A stretch of DNA of 64,000 bases from Lachancea mirantina. Its lineage: Eukaryota; Ascomycota; Saccharomycetes; Saccharomycetales; Saccharomycetaceae. The stretch is from NCBI GenBank assembly GCA_900074745.1, contig LT598462.1, forward strand, positions 744,001-808,000, given 5' to 3'. The translations under genes and the position numbers were made by a program. Within the stretch, counting starts at the first letter, position 1. Each line of letters opens with the position of its first letter. A model generated the notes under the pieces. The model made no database searches. It was not told where the DNA came from and saw only the letters and a list, made by a program, of their open reading frames with translations. Shown in pieces: positions 1-9,708 of this stretch.

Positions 1-1119
1 GATGGTTAAAGTGTCCCCATGCATGAAACCTTGGTCGTAGAGGTACTTAATAACGGCTTGGGTACCACCGACGTGCATCAAGTCAGCCATCAAGTACTTA
101 CCCGAAGGCTTGAAGTCACCCAATAGAGGAGTCTTATCGCTGATGCGCTGGAAATCGTCGGGAGTAATCTTGACACCGGCAGAGTGCGCGACAGCGATCA
201 AGTGTAAGACTGCATTGGTAGAACCACCAGTAGCGATAACGTAGGTAATGGCGTTTTCGAACGACTGTTTGGTCATAACATCACGAGGTAGGATGCCCAA
301 TTCAAGAGTCTTCTTAATAGCCTCACCAATAGAGTCACATTCGGCAAGCTTTTCCTTAGACACCGCGGGGAAACACGAGGTGTTGGGCAAAGTCATACCC
401 AAGACTTCGGCAGCGGAAGCCATGGTGTTGGCAGTGTACATACCACCGCAAGAACCTGGACCTGGGCAAGCGTGTTGGACAACGTCCTCGCGCTCGTTTT
501 CGCTGAATTCTTTTGTCAAGTACTGGCCGTACGACTGAAATGCGGACACAACGTCAATGTTGTTGGGAATCTTGGCAGATCCGCATGTGGGATGCCCCGG
601 TAAGATGGTACCACCGTAAACCATAATCGAGGGTCTGTTGTGTCTTCCCATAGCAATCAAAACACCTGGCATGTTCTTGTCGCACGATGGAATAGCGATG
701 TTAGCGTCGTAGTGTTGCGCCATCATAATTGTCTCAAAAGAATCCGCAATGATCTCTCTACTCTGCAGAGAGTAACGCATACCCTTGGTACCCATAGAAA
801 TACCGTCGGAAACACCTATTGTGTTAAATTGCATAGCTTTCAGACCAGCTCTGTTCACAGATTCGCTGATTCTGTTGTTGAAATCCATTAGGTGCATGTT
901 ACATGGATTACCTGACCACCAACAAGAACCTACGCCAACCTGGGCCTTGGAAAAATCTGTCTTTTTAAACCCAGTAGCATACAACATTGCTTGCGATGCA
1001 CCTTGGTCCTTTGGTTCCGTGATAATGTAGGAGTATTTGTTCAATTTCTTGCCAATGTTCTTGGTTTGGCTGAATTGTCTTCTACCTGCCACGCAGGATT
1101 GCCTGCCTAGAAACCCCAT
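1..1119 (-). CDS. ILV3: Dihydroxy-acid dehydratase, mitochondrial (partial, 3' end outside window)
   Basis: Dehydrates 2,3-dihydroxy acids to 2-keto acids, the third common step of valine, isoleucine and leucine synthesis, in the mitochondrial matrix with an iron-sulfur cluster. The reading frame begins at the ATG read from 1119 and stays open for 373 codons to the window edge; the S. cerevisiae protein is about 585 residues, so roughly the C-terminal third is missing. The first ~20 residues ([18 protein letters not shown]) look like a mitochondrial presequence. Family motifs seen are [25 protein letters not shown] and [14 protein letters not shown], whose cysteines are expected cluster ligands. 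The next gene, PCT1, is on the same strand. No clear consensus Gcn4 site is visible in the 227-bp upstream gap. Identity is very secure. Confidence 0.96.
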   Translation of the reverse strand, partial: MGFLGRQSCVAGRRQFSQTKNIGKKLNKYSYIITEPKDQGASQAMLYATGFKKTDFSKAQVGVGSCWWSGNPCNMHLMDFNNRISESVNRAGLKAMQFNTIGVSDGISMGTKGMRYSLQSREIIADSFETIMMAQHYDANIAIPSCDKNMPGVLIAMGRHNRPSIMVYGGTILPGHPTCGSAKIPNNIDVVSAFQSYGQYLTKEFSENEREDVVQHACPGPGSCGGMYTANTMASAAEVLGMTLPNTSCFPAVSKEKLAECDSIGEAIKKTLELGILPRDVMTKQSFENAITYVIATGGSTNAVLHLIAVAHSAGVKITPDDFQRISDKTPLLGDFKPSGKYLMADLMHVGGTQAVIKYLYDQGFMHGDTLTI

Positions 1120-1346
1120 CGTTAGCGATTCAATTGGTATTAATGATTCGATGGACCTGCTAAGTTAACGTCAGAATTGGTCTTCTCTTTATGACAGGAA
1201 AATTTTTCAGGCCTGCTATGACTGATTCTTTAATGACAGAATGGTAGAAAATGAGATGGAAAATGATATGGAACATGGTGACATGAGTGGCAAACCGGTA
1301 ACCAAATGGGACTTCCAGCCAATGCTACGTAGCTTAATTTAATTCG

Positions 1347-2531
1347 TTATTCTTTAAAGTGCGGTTTGCGGGTCTTGGAAGCTTCGTGCGACTCCTGGGT
1401 GGAACTTTGTGAATTTTCAGCGTCGCTGGCACCGGAATCGAAGCTATCATCAGGAGGATGTGACTCTTCTTCTGAGGAGGGCGCATCCGTGTAGGTGCGC
1501 GCAAAATCAGAAGCCGGTGAACGGTCGCGAATCGTCTTGTTGGTCGGGAAATTCTGACCCGCAAGTTTCGAGTACAGTTTCTTACCTAAAGTTTGACGCA
1601 GTAATCTTTCGCGAACTTCGAAGTACAGATCTTTGGACGCGTGGTTGATTGAATGCTGACCCTTCTTGAAATAAGACCTGAAGTCGCTCACGTGTTTTTT
1701 GAACTCGAGTTCGTTCTTCTTGAGCCAGGACACGTTCAATTCGCGACGCGACGCTCCACGCGCAAAATTGCGCATTAGATACTTGTCGTAGTCGCGGATG
1801 ATGCGGGTGATAATGTCGCTGGTCGAGATTCCTTCGGTACGTTGCGTGGCGACAAATCGACCCAGCTCTTTGACGGGGCGGTAAATGTCTTCGGAGTCCG
1901 CGCCGGCATAGGGCAGGTCGTCATGCGCGACGTAGTCGATGTTGTGTTGTTCCAAAAACTCTAGGGTCACGCACCAGGGCGCGTCCTCGACGACTTCGTC
2001 GACCCACCGGCAATGACGCAGCGTTTCGTAACGTTGCTTGTCGGTCAAAACCGTCAGACCCTTGAGCCTGTGGGTGACCTCGTCCGAGACCGCACCCACC
2101 ACAAGTGTCACTTCAGGAAACGTCTTTTTGCATTGTTCCAGCTGTTTCATATGGCCCAAATGGAACAGATCGAACACTCCATCCGCGTAAACGCGCACTG
2201 CTCTGCCCTTGGGAGGCAATTTAAGCCGGTATCCTTTTGGTCTATATTTTCTCAATTCTTCCGGCAATTCTGCATCAAGTTCCCGTTCTCGTTCTTCGCC
2301 AACACCCGCCTGTGCCAATTGTTGGCTCCCTGACCCAGTTTCTGCAATTCTGGCACGTTTCGTACCCCTCTCATGCTCCTCATCGCTGCGATGCTCGTTT
2401 GACGACTCATTTGACGCCAAATCCTCGCCCTCGGGCTCAAAAGGTCTCTTTCGATTCAGCTTGAACAGATTCGTTAGCGATCTGCTCTTAATTCGTTCCT
2501 TGAACGACGTCTGGCGTTCGTTATCTGCCAT
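1347..2531 (-). CDS. PCT1: Choline-phosphate cytidylyltransferase
   Basis: Makes CDP-choline from phosphocholine and CTP, the rate-controlling step of the Kennedy route to phosphatidylcholine. The catalytic core holds the nucleotidyltransferase HxGH motif ([11 protein letters not shown]) and the [14 protein letters not shown] signature. A basic, Ser-rich N-terminus ([16 protein letters not shown]) matches the nuclear-localising region of the yeast enzyme. After the core comes the membrane-sensing helical region ([23 protein letters not shown]) and an acidic, serine-rich tail. The frame is open to 2555, but that first codon is GTG; the first ATG is at 2531 and gives [10 protein letters not shown], matching the S. 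cerevisiae start. This gives 394 residues against about 424. It is divergent from YCH1 with 124 bp between starts. The window also carries OPI3, so both phosphatidylcholine routes are represented. Confidence 0.95.
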   Translation of the reverse strand: MADNERQTSFKERIKSRSLTNLFKLNRKRPFEPEGEDLASNESSNEHRSDEEHERGTKRARIAETGSGSQQLAQAGVGEERERELDAELPEELRKYRPKGYRLKLPPKGRAVRVYADGVFDLFHLGHMKQLEQCKKTFPEVTLVVGAVSDEVTHRLKGLTVLTDKQRYETLRHCRWVDEVVEDAPWCVTLEFLEQHNIDYVAHDDLPYAGADSEDIYRPVKELGRFVATQRTEGISTSDIITRIIRDYDKYLMRNFARGASRRELNVSWLKKNELEFKKHVSDFRSYFKKGQHSINHASKDLYFEVRERLLRQTLGKKLYSKLAGQNFPTNKTIRDRSPASDFARTYTDAPSSEEESHPPDDSFDSGASDAENSQSSTQESHEASKTRKPHFKE

Positions 2532-2655
2532 TTTAGTCCGTTCGTGTCCTTTCACAGTGCATCGTTATTCCCTGTGTCTCTCAACTAGGCCATCTTTATA
2601 TAAATTACCCTTCGTGTAAAGGGTTTTGGTGAACTTCGACCTCTAACCCAGCGCA

Positions 2656-3093
2656 ATGAACCCAAGATCCGTCGCTGCGATCCGGTACTTGGACGCACGT
2701 GAGCTCAAGGAATGGATTTGTCAGGGTGTAACGAGCCAGAACGAGTCCTTCCAGGTGATTGACGCCCGCGGGAGCGATTACATAGGAGGCCATATTGCCA
2801 AATGCTGGAACTACCCGTACCGAGACCTTCGGGACAACGAGACAGTGGTGAAAGAGCTGCGGGAACGGTTGAAAAATCGGTACGATGGGATCATCAATTG
2901 CGTATTTCATTGTGCGCAATCGCAGCAGCGTGGACCAGCCGCAGCGATGTTGTTTCTACGGTCGTTGCCGGACCATGAGCTTGCCTCGTTTCGCATCTGG
3001 ATACTTCGTGGGGGGTTCATACACTGGCAACAGGAGTACGGCGAGGACCCTGCGCTCACAGAGGCGTACAACCGGGAGCTTTGGAGTATGTAG
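2656..3093 (+). CDS. YCH1: Rhodanese/Cdc25-like phosphatase
   Basis: Small single-domain protein of the rhodanese/Cdc25 fold, 145 residues (S. cerevisiae Ych1 about 148). The active-site loop HCAQSQQRGP places the catalytic cysteine near residue 86 and the phosphate-binding arginine near 92, a CX5R arrangement. The entry motif VIDARGSDYIGGHI is typical of the family. Homologues show phosphatase or arsenate-reductase-like activity; the physiological substrate is not known. The start ATG lies 124 bp from the divergent PCT1 start. The PCT1-YCH1 pair is the same as on S. cerevisiae chromosome VII. The 3' end converges on ESS1 with only 14 bp between the two stop codons. Confidence 0.93.
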   Translation: MNPRSVAAIRYLDARELKEWICQGVTSQNESFQVIDARGSDYIGGHIAKCWNYPYRDLRDNETVVKELRERLKNRYDGIINCVFHCAQSQQRGPAAAMLFLRSLPDHELASFRIWILRGGFIHWQQEYGEDPALTEAYNRELWSM

Positions 3094-3107
3094 CGGTACG
3101 TAAGGTT

Positions 3108-3596
3108 TTATGCGACCCGTTTGATGAGATGGACGCCGGAATCGGAAGTTACAGGTGTGGACGTCGTTTCGCCAACGCGGAGGGCAAACGCAGCTTTCTC
3201 GAAAGGCGGCTGCATTTCGCCGCGCGCGAAAAATCCCAGATCGCCGCCGCGTTTGTACGACGAGCAATCGCTGCGTTCACGGGCAACGTCCTCGAACCGT
3301 TCGCCCTGAGCGATGCGCTTCTGGCACGCGGCGAGCTCCTCGAGCGCTTCGTCTTTGGATATTGTGATTGGGTCTGTGCGATGCGACGCAGGGCGGCGTG
3401 AGTCCTTGTGCTTGATTAGGAGCTGCAGGCAGCGCACTTTAACCGGATTTTCGGCCAGATACTGTTTGAGCTGCGCATGATCGGTATCTTCGGGCTCCTC
3501 CCACTGCGATTGCTTGTTTTCTGGGTTGTAGAAGTATTCTCTGCGCTTGGACTTGCTAAACCTCACGGTCCATGGTGCGGGTAGGCCTGTTGACAT
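3108..3596 (-). CDS. ESS1: Peptidyl-prolyl cis-trans isomerase, Pin1/parvulin type
   Basis: Isomerises phospho-Ser/Thr-Pro bonds, chiefly in the RNA polymerase II C-terminal domain, and acts in transcription termination and cell-cycle control. It has 162 residues (S. cerevisiae 170). The N-terminal WW domain is complete (LPAPWTVRFSKSKRREYFYNP...QSQWEEP, residues ~6-35) and is followed by the parvulin domain from ~50. Phosphate-binding basic residues are present in KHKDSRRPASHR. Family motifs ERSDCSSYKRGGDLGFFARGE and SGVHLIKRV are intact. The start is an ATG and the WW domain begins six residues later. It is the S. cerevisiae chromosome X neighbour of ILV3, here separated from it by the chromosome VII-type pair PCT1-YCH1. 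Confidence 0.96.
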   Translation of the reverse strand: MSTGLPAPWTVRFSKSKRREYFYNPENKQSQWEEPEDTDHAQLKQYLAENPVKVRCLQLLIKHKDSRRPASHRTDPITISKDEALEELAACQKRIAQGERFEDVARERSDCSSYKRGGDLGFFARGEMQPPFEKAAFALRVGETTSTPVTSDSGVHLIKRVA

Positions 3597-5355
3597 GATT
3601 TGTGGGGAGACGGATACCGGTGTATGCTAGTTACGAGAGATGGACATGGAGAAGCCTTTAATAAATATGGGATGGGGGCGGCGAGCACGTGATGTGCTCA
3701 AAAACGAAGTCACATGGCTGGTGAACAGGGCCAGTCTTTCTCATATCCCGCATTTGACTTGCAATGTTGGAATATGCTTCTTGCCGCTGTTGGGCTTCTC
3801 TTGCCCGTTTTTTGTATATGGTGTACCATATTTATTGAGGTTCACCACTGCCTGCGACCGAAAATCTTTCGAATTGGTTACTTAGTTGATTCACAGTGAT
3901 TCTTCGAATTGAAGTTTATCCGGTATTGAATACTTATATCTTTGCATGTTGTAGCTTGGCATATGACCTCCATAATGCTGATCATACAATTCTTGTAATC
4001 TCACTATCATCAATAAATGATTAGCCCGGAGTAACGCAGCGAAAAATCTCGCTTTATATAGCCTGTCACCCCAATGGCCTTAATTGCCGTAATTTAATGA
4101 TCTCACGACCATCAGTGGGGTCCTTTGGACTTCACTGGCTTCCTGGCGCGATTCGAATAAGCCTCCGTAAGGTTATGTCACAGAGATCACGTGATATTTC
4201 CCACCGGCGAACTTTGACTGGCGATAGCACTTATCGCCATCTCTTTCCAACGTTTCACCGATAGCGTTAATTCATTATCATCACATCTACCAAACCTTGG
4301 TTAATTTTTGGAAGATCCTTACGGCGGATGACTGGTTGGTATGTCAGCAGTATGATCATCTGATTTCGCTTATTTTACTTCAAGCATGGTTCTTGATGAT
4401 AGTCTCTGAACCTATACACCTGTCCTCCAAAACGACGGTTTTATGCTTTCGATTAAGTGTAGACTCAGTGATTGTAAATCATTTGTCGAGCCACTGTTCA
4501 CGCTAAACATGACACAGATGTGTAGCATAAGCCCGGCTCATTAGGAGAGGTCCCACTATGACCTAGTGGGTTTCCAAACGCAGCAGCCTAACTCGTGCAA
4601 TCTATCACGAAGTAGAGCTAGTATCATCAATAAACAATCGAGTCAGGATCCTGATTCGAGTTTCGTCGTTATTCAGTGTAGCTCATAGATCGTAATTATG
4701 CCCATGTTCCAAAAGGTGGATTCAATAAAGAACTACATGGAAGAAATCTATTCGTTGAACTAACACGTAAACAGCGGCCGAAAATTAGCCAGATGGCAAG
4801 CTACTTTCTCTCAGAATTTCGATAGCCCAAAGGGCTGGAGGTCTTTTCGAGCTAGTTTCACGTACCAAAATCGCCCAACGCGGGCGAAACGCGGGCTAAA
4901 GCGGGTCAAACACGGGCCAAACACGGGCCAAACAAGGTCCAAACAAGGGCGGGAATCCCCCAAGGATCCGGGTCGGCAACAAATGAATTGCAACACAATG
5001 GAAAAAGCTGAAGAAGCACTGAGGCCCTAAACGTCTTACCGGAATGGTTTCCTTAGATCAACTCATTTGTCAGAGAGAATCAAGACTTCCGCGGACAGAA
5101 TCAAGGCCCAAGGGCAAACGCTGGTCGCGGCCGCTGCTTTTTGCAGCAAACGGTTAGCAACTAAATCGCGACTGGGTGCGTTCCGCGGATCTGTAAATCA
5201 CTCTCCGTTCCGCGGATATCTCTCCTGAGATCGGAAGTCCACCAATTGGTAAAACTAGGGCTATAAGAAAGACAAAAGGCTACATGTATCGTGCTCATGA
5301 ATGACTGATTTAGGCGCACTATTTTTGCACACGCATCAGTTTCATATTTAACATA
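3597..5355. other. Intergenic region, no supported gene; degenerate 11-bp repeats inside
   Basis: About 1.76 kb between the divergent starts of ESS1 and the short-chain dehydrogenase. Only short open frames without recognisable protein features are present. A CACGTG hexamer occurs near 3690 and another near 4190. A G-rich degenerate tandem repeat lies at about 4879-4953 and is listed separately. Confidence 0.5.
4879..4953. repeat. Degenerate minisatellite, ~11-bp unit
   Basis: About seven imperfect head-to-tail copies of a 10-11 bp unit close to ACRCGGGYCAA. Copies diverge toward the right end (ACAAGGTCCAA). It is non-coding in any convincing frame. Confidence 0.6.
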
Positions 5356-6111
5356 ATGGGGAAGACTTATTTTATTGCTGGGGGGACTCGCGGAATAGGA
5401 TTGGCTCTAGTGAAAGAGTTAAGCGAACAGAGCGAAGGAAATTTGGTTTTCACATCAGCCAGAAATCCAGATCAGGCCAGTGAGCTTTCAGAATGGACTG
5501 AGAGCCATAAAAATGTTCAGGTGGTTTCTCTAGATGTTACCGATGCTGCAAGCGTCAAAGCAAGCGCTACAAGAGTTCGGACTCTGGCACCAGGTGGAAT
5601 TGACGTTTTGGTGGTGAATGCTGGTGTTGGGAGTAGTTCAGCTCTTTTGCAAACTTCCGATTCAGAGTATCACAGAGTTTTTGACACTAATACCCTAGGG
5701 CCTATCAGAGTCATTGAAGCATTTCTGCCTCTTTTGAGAGAAGGAGAAACAAGGCATATTGCAGTCATATCTTCAATTGCCGGGTCTATTCAAATCTGCT
5801 TTCCCGAAGTAACACCGGCTTATGCAATTTCGAAGTTGGCAGTTAATTTCTACGTCAGAAATCTGAGCACTACACTCAAAAATGAGGGCTTCTCGGTTCT
5901 TGCAATTCACCCCGGTGTTGTTGGTACAGACCTGTTTTTCGATACTGTGAACGCGATGGGTCCAGAAATTGCAAAAGCCATACAGGAAAAGTATCCTCCC
6001 ATAACCCCTAAAGCCTCCGCCTCGCAAATCATCGAAAACATCTTAGCCAAGCAAGGCCCTACTTTTACTGATCGCTTTGTTAGCTATGATGGATCAGAAA
6101 TTCCATGGTAG
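5356..6111 (+). CDS. Short-chain dehydrogenase/reductase, NRE1/IRC24-like
   Basis: NAD(P)-dependent oxidoreductase of the classical SDR family, 251 residues, close to the usual ~250. The cofactor loop GGTRGIG is at residues 9-15, the NAG motif at 88-90, the catalytic serine in the ISSIAGS block near 139, and the YAISK catalytic pair at Y156/K160. The general look, including the AGGTRGIG start, the late HPGVVGTDL block and the C-terminal SYDGSEIPW, resembles S. cerevisiae Nre1/Irc24, which reduce carbonyls such as benzil. The physiological substrate is unknown. It is flanked by long gene-poor stretches on both sides and is not a neighbour of ESS1 in S. cerevisiae, so it may be a local acquisition or transposed copy. 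The ATG start is well placed for the cofactor fold. Confidence 0.85.
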   Translation: MGKTYFIAGGTRGIGLALVKELSEQSEGNLVFTSARNPDQASELSEWTESHKNVQVVSLDVTDAASVKASATRVRTLAPGGIDVLVVNAGVGSSSALLQTSDSEYHRVFDTNTLGPIRVIEAFLPLLREGETRHIAVISSIAGSIQICFPEVTPAYAISKLAVNFYVRNLSTTLKNEGFSVLAIHPGVVGTDLFFDTVNAMGPEIAKAIQEKYPPITPKASASQIIENILAKQGPTFTDRFVSYDGSEIPW

Positions 6112-8838
6112 AAACATCTATATAGTACATATGTGAAGAAACATAGCTATGGCCCATCAAAGTTAAGTAGAGCCGAACAAATCTAAACCGTTGCTACAAA
6201 ATTTCAGAAGCTGCTTTGCTTCAAACAACATATTTGCTGGCTCGATTAGACATTAAGTTTAAGATCCTTAGATACAATAAACGTGCAACGAATAAAAAAT
6301 CAACCAAGTTATGAGATATTGATAGCTGAAGAATTCGAGACCTCGCGAGACGAACCGAGGACACGATTCTTAGGCTTATTAGATACGAGTAGAGATTTTT
6401 TAATGCTACATTTTCGAACAATAATTGAGTTGGAGGCAAGTTCCGTGCTAGTGTCACGGCGAAACAGGCGCCAAAGACGAGTGAATGCAGAAACGGAAGT
6501 AGAGACCTAACACCTTAGTTTCTTTGGTATGACGATACCATTCAGTTTTTCCCTGAAACCATCGCTAGTGAACTCTATACACCTCGTGGCCCTTGTGCAA
6601 GTAATTTTCACTTTTCCACTAATTTCCCCATAATGCAGTTTTTAAAAGCATGAAGTAACTCCCAATCTTTCGCGATCCAATTGCAATGGTTGTTTGCCAT
6701 TGGCTACCGCATCTGCCCTCTGAGCATCGAGACTCTATTCATCCCTTCCCTTCAAATTTCTTGTTCGAAGACGACCAATTAAACCTTCCAAAAAGCCGTT
6801 CATGATAAAGCACTGCAAAAGTCCGGAGTGGATTTACGTTTCTGTGCTTCTGAAGCAGATGCCTGATAACAAAGCTGAGAAAGTCTTCTGGACAGCTGAA
6901 ATATTGCCACAAACACTTAGCATCACGGAAGCGGACTTAAAGGCTGCAAGCCCTGTTTTCTGGCACACAGCTCTTGTCGTATGGACCCAAAATATTGCCT
7001 TAGCGCCCACTGTATTGCTGAAAGTTATCATATAGCAAAATCAACATCTTTGTAGCCGAAAACAAAACTCCTAAACCGGTAAGCCTTCATTGCCCAAAAA
7101 TCTATGTTTCCTGGATCAGTAATATTTACTTTATTCTCTTGAAACTCAGTCGTTTCTCTAACATTATTACTACCACCCTCAGAAAAACCATGAGAAGGTA
7201 GTGGTGTTGTAAGCCCTGAAGTCATTCGGGTAATTCCTCAAAATTATCACTGTCTCAATTCTCGTACATGGCTCCAAAGATTTGATTGGCAGATACTGAA
7301 AATACTTCATATACTAGACCCGCTAGAGTATCATATAGTGTTTCTTTCACTTTGTCTAGTTGTTACAACAATCATTGCTAGCTGTTATGCGGATTGTGAT
7401 AGCGAAACAATTAAGATAGACTTTTGAGACGGCGCTTTTGAGCAGGTTAATAGTTCGGATTACATCAAATCGGTTACTTTAGCTTCTCTCAATCTTGTTA
7501 CGCTATTTGACTCTATACTCAATATTAGAAGAGCTAACGTCACTCTGGGTTACAAGCCGAACCCGTCGTACTGTTTACTAGCGCGTCACTCGAAGCTATA
7601 AGCCAAATTGACGAATATGTAATTGACATATGCACTGCAACAAAGAGTTACAGTCTTGATCGGCTCGACCACTTGGTGTTCCCAGAGCCACACCATGGGC
7701 CATTCACAGATGTACTGGACTTGACCACTGATCAGACTGAAGTCCGTAGCAATATATAAGACTGGCTGGCTAATATGTGGGTTGATGGTTGATTGACAGC
7801 AACGGCAGTACAGCTAGCCATTGTGGTACACTAGAGAAGAAAGCCAGTGACATATCGATCGCTTTCAGAAACAGTTGCTATGAAAGGGGCGTCAAGTGTA
7901 GTGCAGCCACCGTAGGTGCACAGCAACCAATGAAATAGGCATGCCAGCAACGAGAAGTGGTATACAGATGATAACCCCTGGTCACAACATTTATGTCACA
8001 AACACCGCCACGACTATAAAGACCAGGTAACAGAATCTCATAGGAACCTGGTCTACGAGGCTTACGGTAGTAGTGGTTGCCTGCTTTCCTCTGGTGGGAT
8101 TTCTGGCTTACAGTAAGGCAACTATTGCGGCGCTACCATCATGAAATTTACTATTGTCGGTAGTCGATAAGTTCTTGAATAGTTTGTTTGATTCGTTCAT
8201 AGTCGATCACTATAGTAGAGTGACTAAGATATTGAGATTTTATGTCTCTCTATGATTACTTCAATACCATGACCGTTTTAAAGCTAGACACAATTTCTAG
8301 CTTATAAAATTTCTCTGAAATTTGTTCGTTCGATACCTTATTTCTGTAATGAGAATTTGTAAACACTTTCCTCTTGTTCTACAACATGCTTTGAGATATG
8401 CTGATGATCTCGTTACTCATATCTCATTGCTCATTATTGATATCAACTTAGATTTGAGACCTCTCTGTAGATGCGAATTGGAATCAATCAAGACCTTGTT
8501 TAATTCTGTCATCTTGGTCACGTGATACAGGCAACGAATAATCCAACTGATGGTATTATCCTCCATACGCTCCTTCCTACAGGCATAATGTCTATCGCAC
8601 GCTCACCTCGTTGGTAACTATCCATTTATGAAGCCTAAGGTCTTGAAAAAAGATTGAAAGATGTTTTGAACGGTTTGCTACAAATCAGAATTTCGGCAAG
8701 TGACAAACTGCTTAGGATGAGTGCATTTGATAGAGCCTACGCTACATACTATCGTGTAGTCACGTTACGGGTGGCTGCCAGCACGTGAACGCGATGACAC
8801 AGCAACCCCAAGTTAGATCGACTCGGGAAGCGTTTGAA

Positions 8839-8877
8839 GGCGTAACAATCCAGTAATCATTACTGGATTGTTACGCC
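8839..8877. repeat. Perfect 39-bp palindrome
   Basis: Arms of 19 bp (8839-8857 and 8859-8877) are exact reverse complements around a single C at 8858. The outer ends read GGCGTAACAATC and GATTGTTACGCC. It is in the middle of a gene-poor interval, 830 bp upstream of ADE3. RNA from either strand could fold into a near loop-free hairpin. Confidence 0.9.
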
Positions 8878-9077
8878 ATCCCTGGTCCATTAAGAGTGCT
8901 ACGTGAAATTTTTACCATATCTCTCTCACTGGAAGTAACAGACCGAAAAAAGACGCAGATTGTAATAATTGTTTAGGAGACGGTATACCTAGCCCATTGC
9001 ACCATGTTACCGGCCTTAAATACGGGGATATAAATAATCAAAGCTTATTTTTTCTTCCTTCAAAAACAACTGTGAAC

Positions 9078-9099
9078 GCCCAAATTGACCAATTTGGGC
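9078..9099. repeat. Inverted repeat, 9-bp arms, 4-nt loop
   Basis: GCCCAAATT at 9078-9086 and AATTTGGGC at 9091-9099 flank GACC. It could form a stable stem-loop in DNA or RNA. Confidence 0.85.
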
Positions 9100-9592
9100 A
9101 AGGGTCGACTATTGACGCCCGCAATCCCCGATAAATTACATCATGGGCGGAACTCTTTGTAAAGGCTCCTGAAAGATACACTAATCTCGACTTCAGTGGT
9201 CTTGCTGGGAGAAATCCGCCCTCTTCGAGATCAACAAAAGACCACATAATAAATGCTCGTAATTTTAGCGCTGGTGTAACTTGCGACATCAATTAGCCCA
9301 CAAGCACAAAGTCCAGGTGAAATTACTTCCGCGCCCATTGAATTGTGTTTCTGGCGAAAATGACATCTGTCCAGATCTAAACTCTAGTCCATTTTTGACC
9401 CAAAATAGACCGTTTTCACATCTGAAACATACTAAAAACATGCCAGAAAAGCGATGAATTTATCTAGCACTACTTATCTCATACTTTACTCGTCCAATGC
9501 TCGTGTTTATCGCATGATCTCATTTTTCCGTCTCACTCGCTATCTAATTCTTCGTTCCACTTTCGTTTTTCACATTCATGGTGATGTTACCC

Positions 9593-9598
9593 GAGTCA
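9593..9598 (-). promoter_or_regulatory. Bas1/Gcn4-type site upstream of ADE3
   Basis: GAGTCA on the plus strand (TGACTC on the other) lies about 115 bp before the ADE3 start. TGACTC is the core recognised by Bas1 and Gcn4, which control purine and one-carbon genes in S. cerevisiae. Assignment is by position and motif only. Confidence 0.5.
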
Positions 9599-9631
9599 AC
9601 TTTATATCGAACGAAGCTGGTGAAGAAAAGG

Positions 9632-9638
9632 TATATAA
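9632..9638 (+). promoter_or_regulatory. TATA box of ADE3
   Basis: TATATAA lies 71 bp before the ATG of ADE3, a usual position for a yeast TATA element. Confidence 0.6.
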
Positions 9639-9708
9639 GCAGCACAACTCTAGGCCATTTACAACCTATGAGACGGTATTCTCCTGGTGAGCGGAATCCA
9701 ATCCCACA

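Larger units (their letters stand above)
6112..9708. other. 3.6-kb gene-poor region upstream of ADE3
   Basis: No open frame here carries a recognisable domain; the longest are under 90 codons. Three inverted repeats stand out: a perfect 39-bp palindrome at 8839-8877, a 9-bp-arm hairpin at 9078-9099, and 8-bp arms (GAGATATG/CATATCTC) at 8393-8425. CACGTG-type hexamers occur near 8518 and 8783. The right end holds the ADE3 promoter. Confidence 0.5.

Noticed and set aside
6802-7035. 77-codon frame beginning with ATG in the gene-poor region
   Set aside because: No recognisable domain, leader or conserved pattern; length is within chance expectation.
8393-8430. Possible C/D snoRNA from a TGATGA word inside a short inverted repeat
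   Set aside because: No D box (CTGA) at a fitting distance and no terminal stem in the right register.
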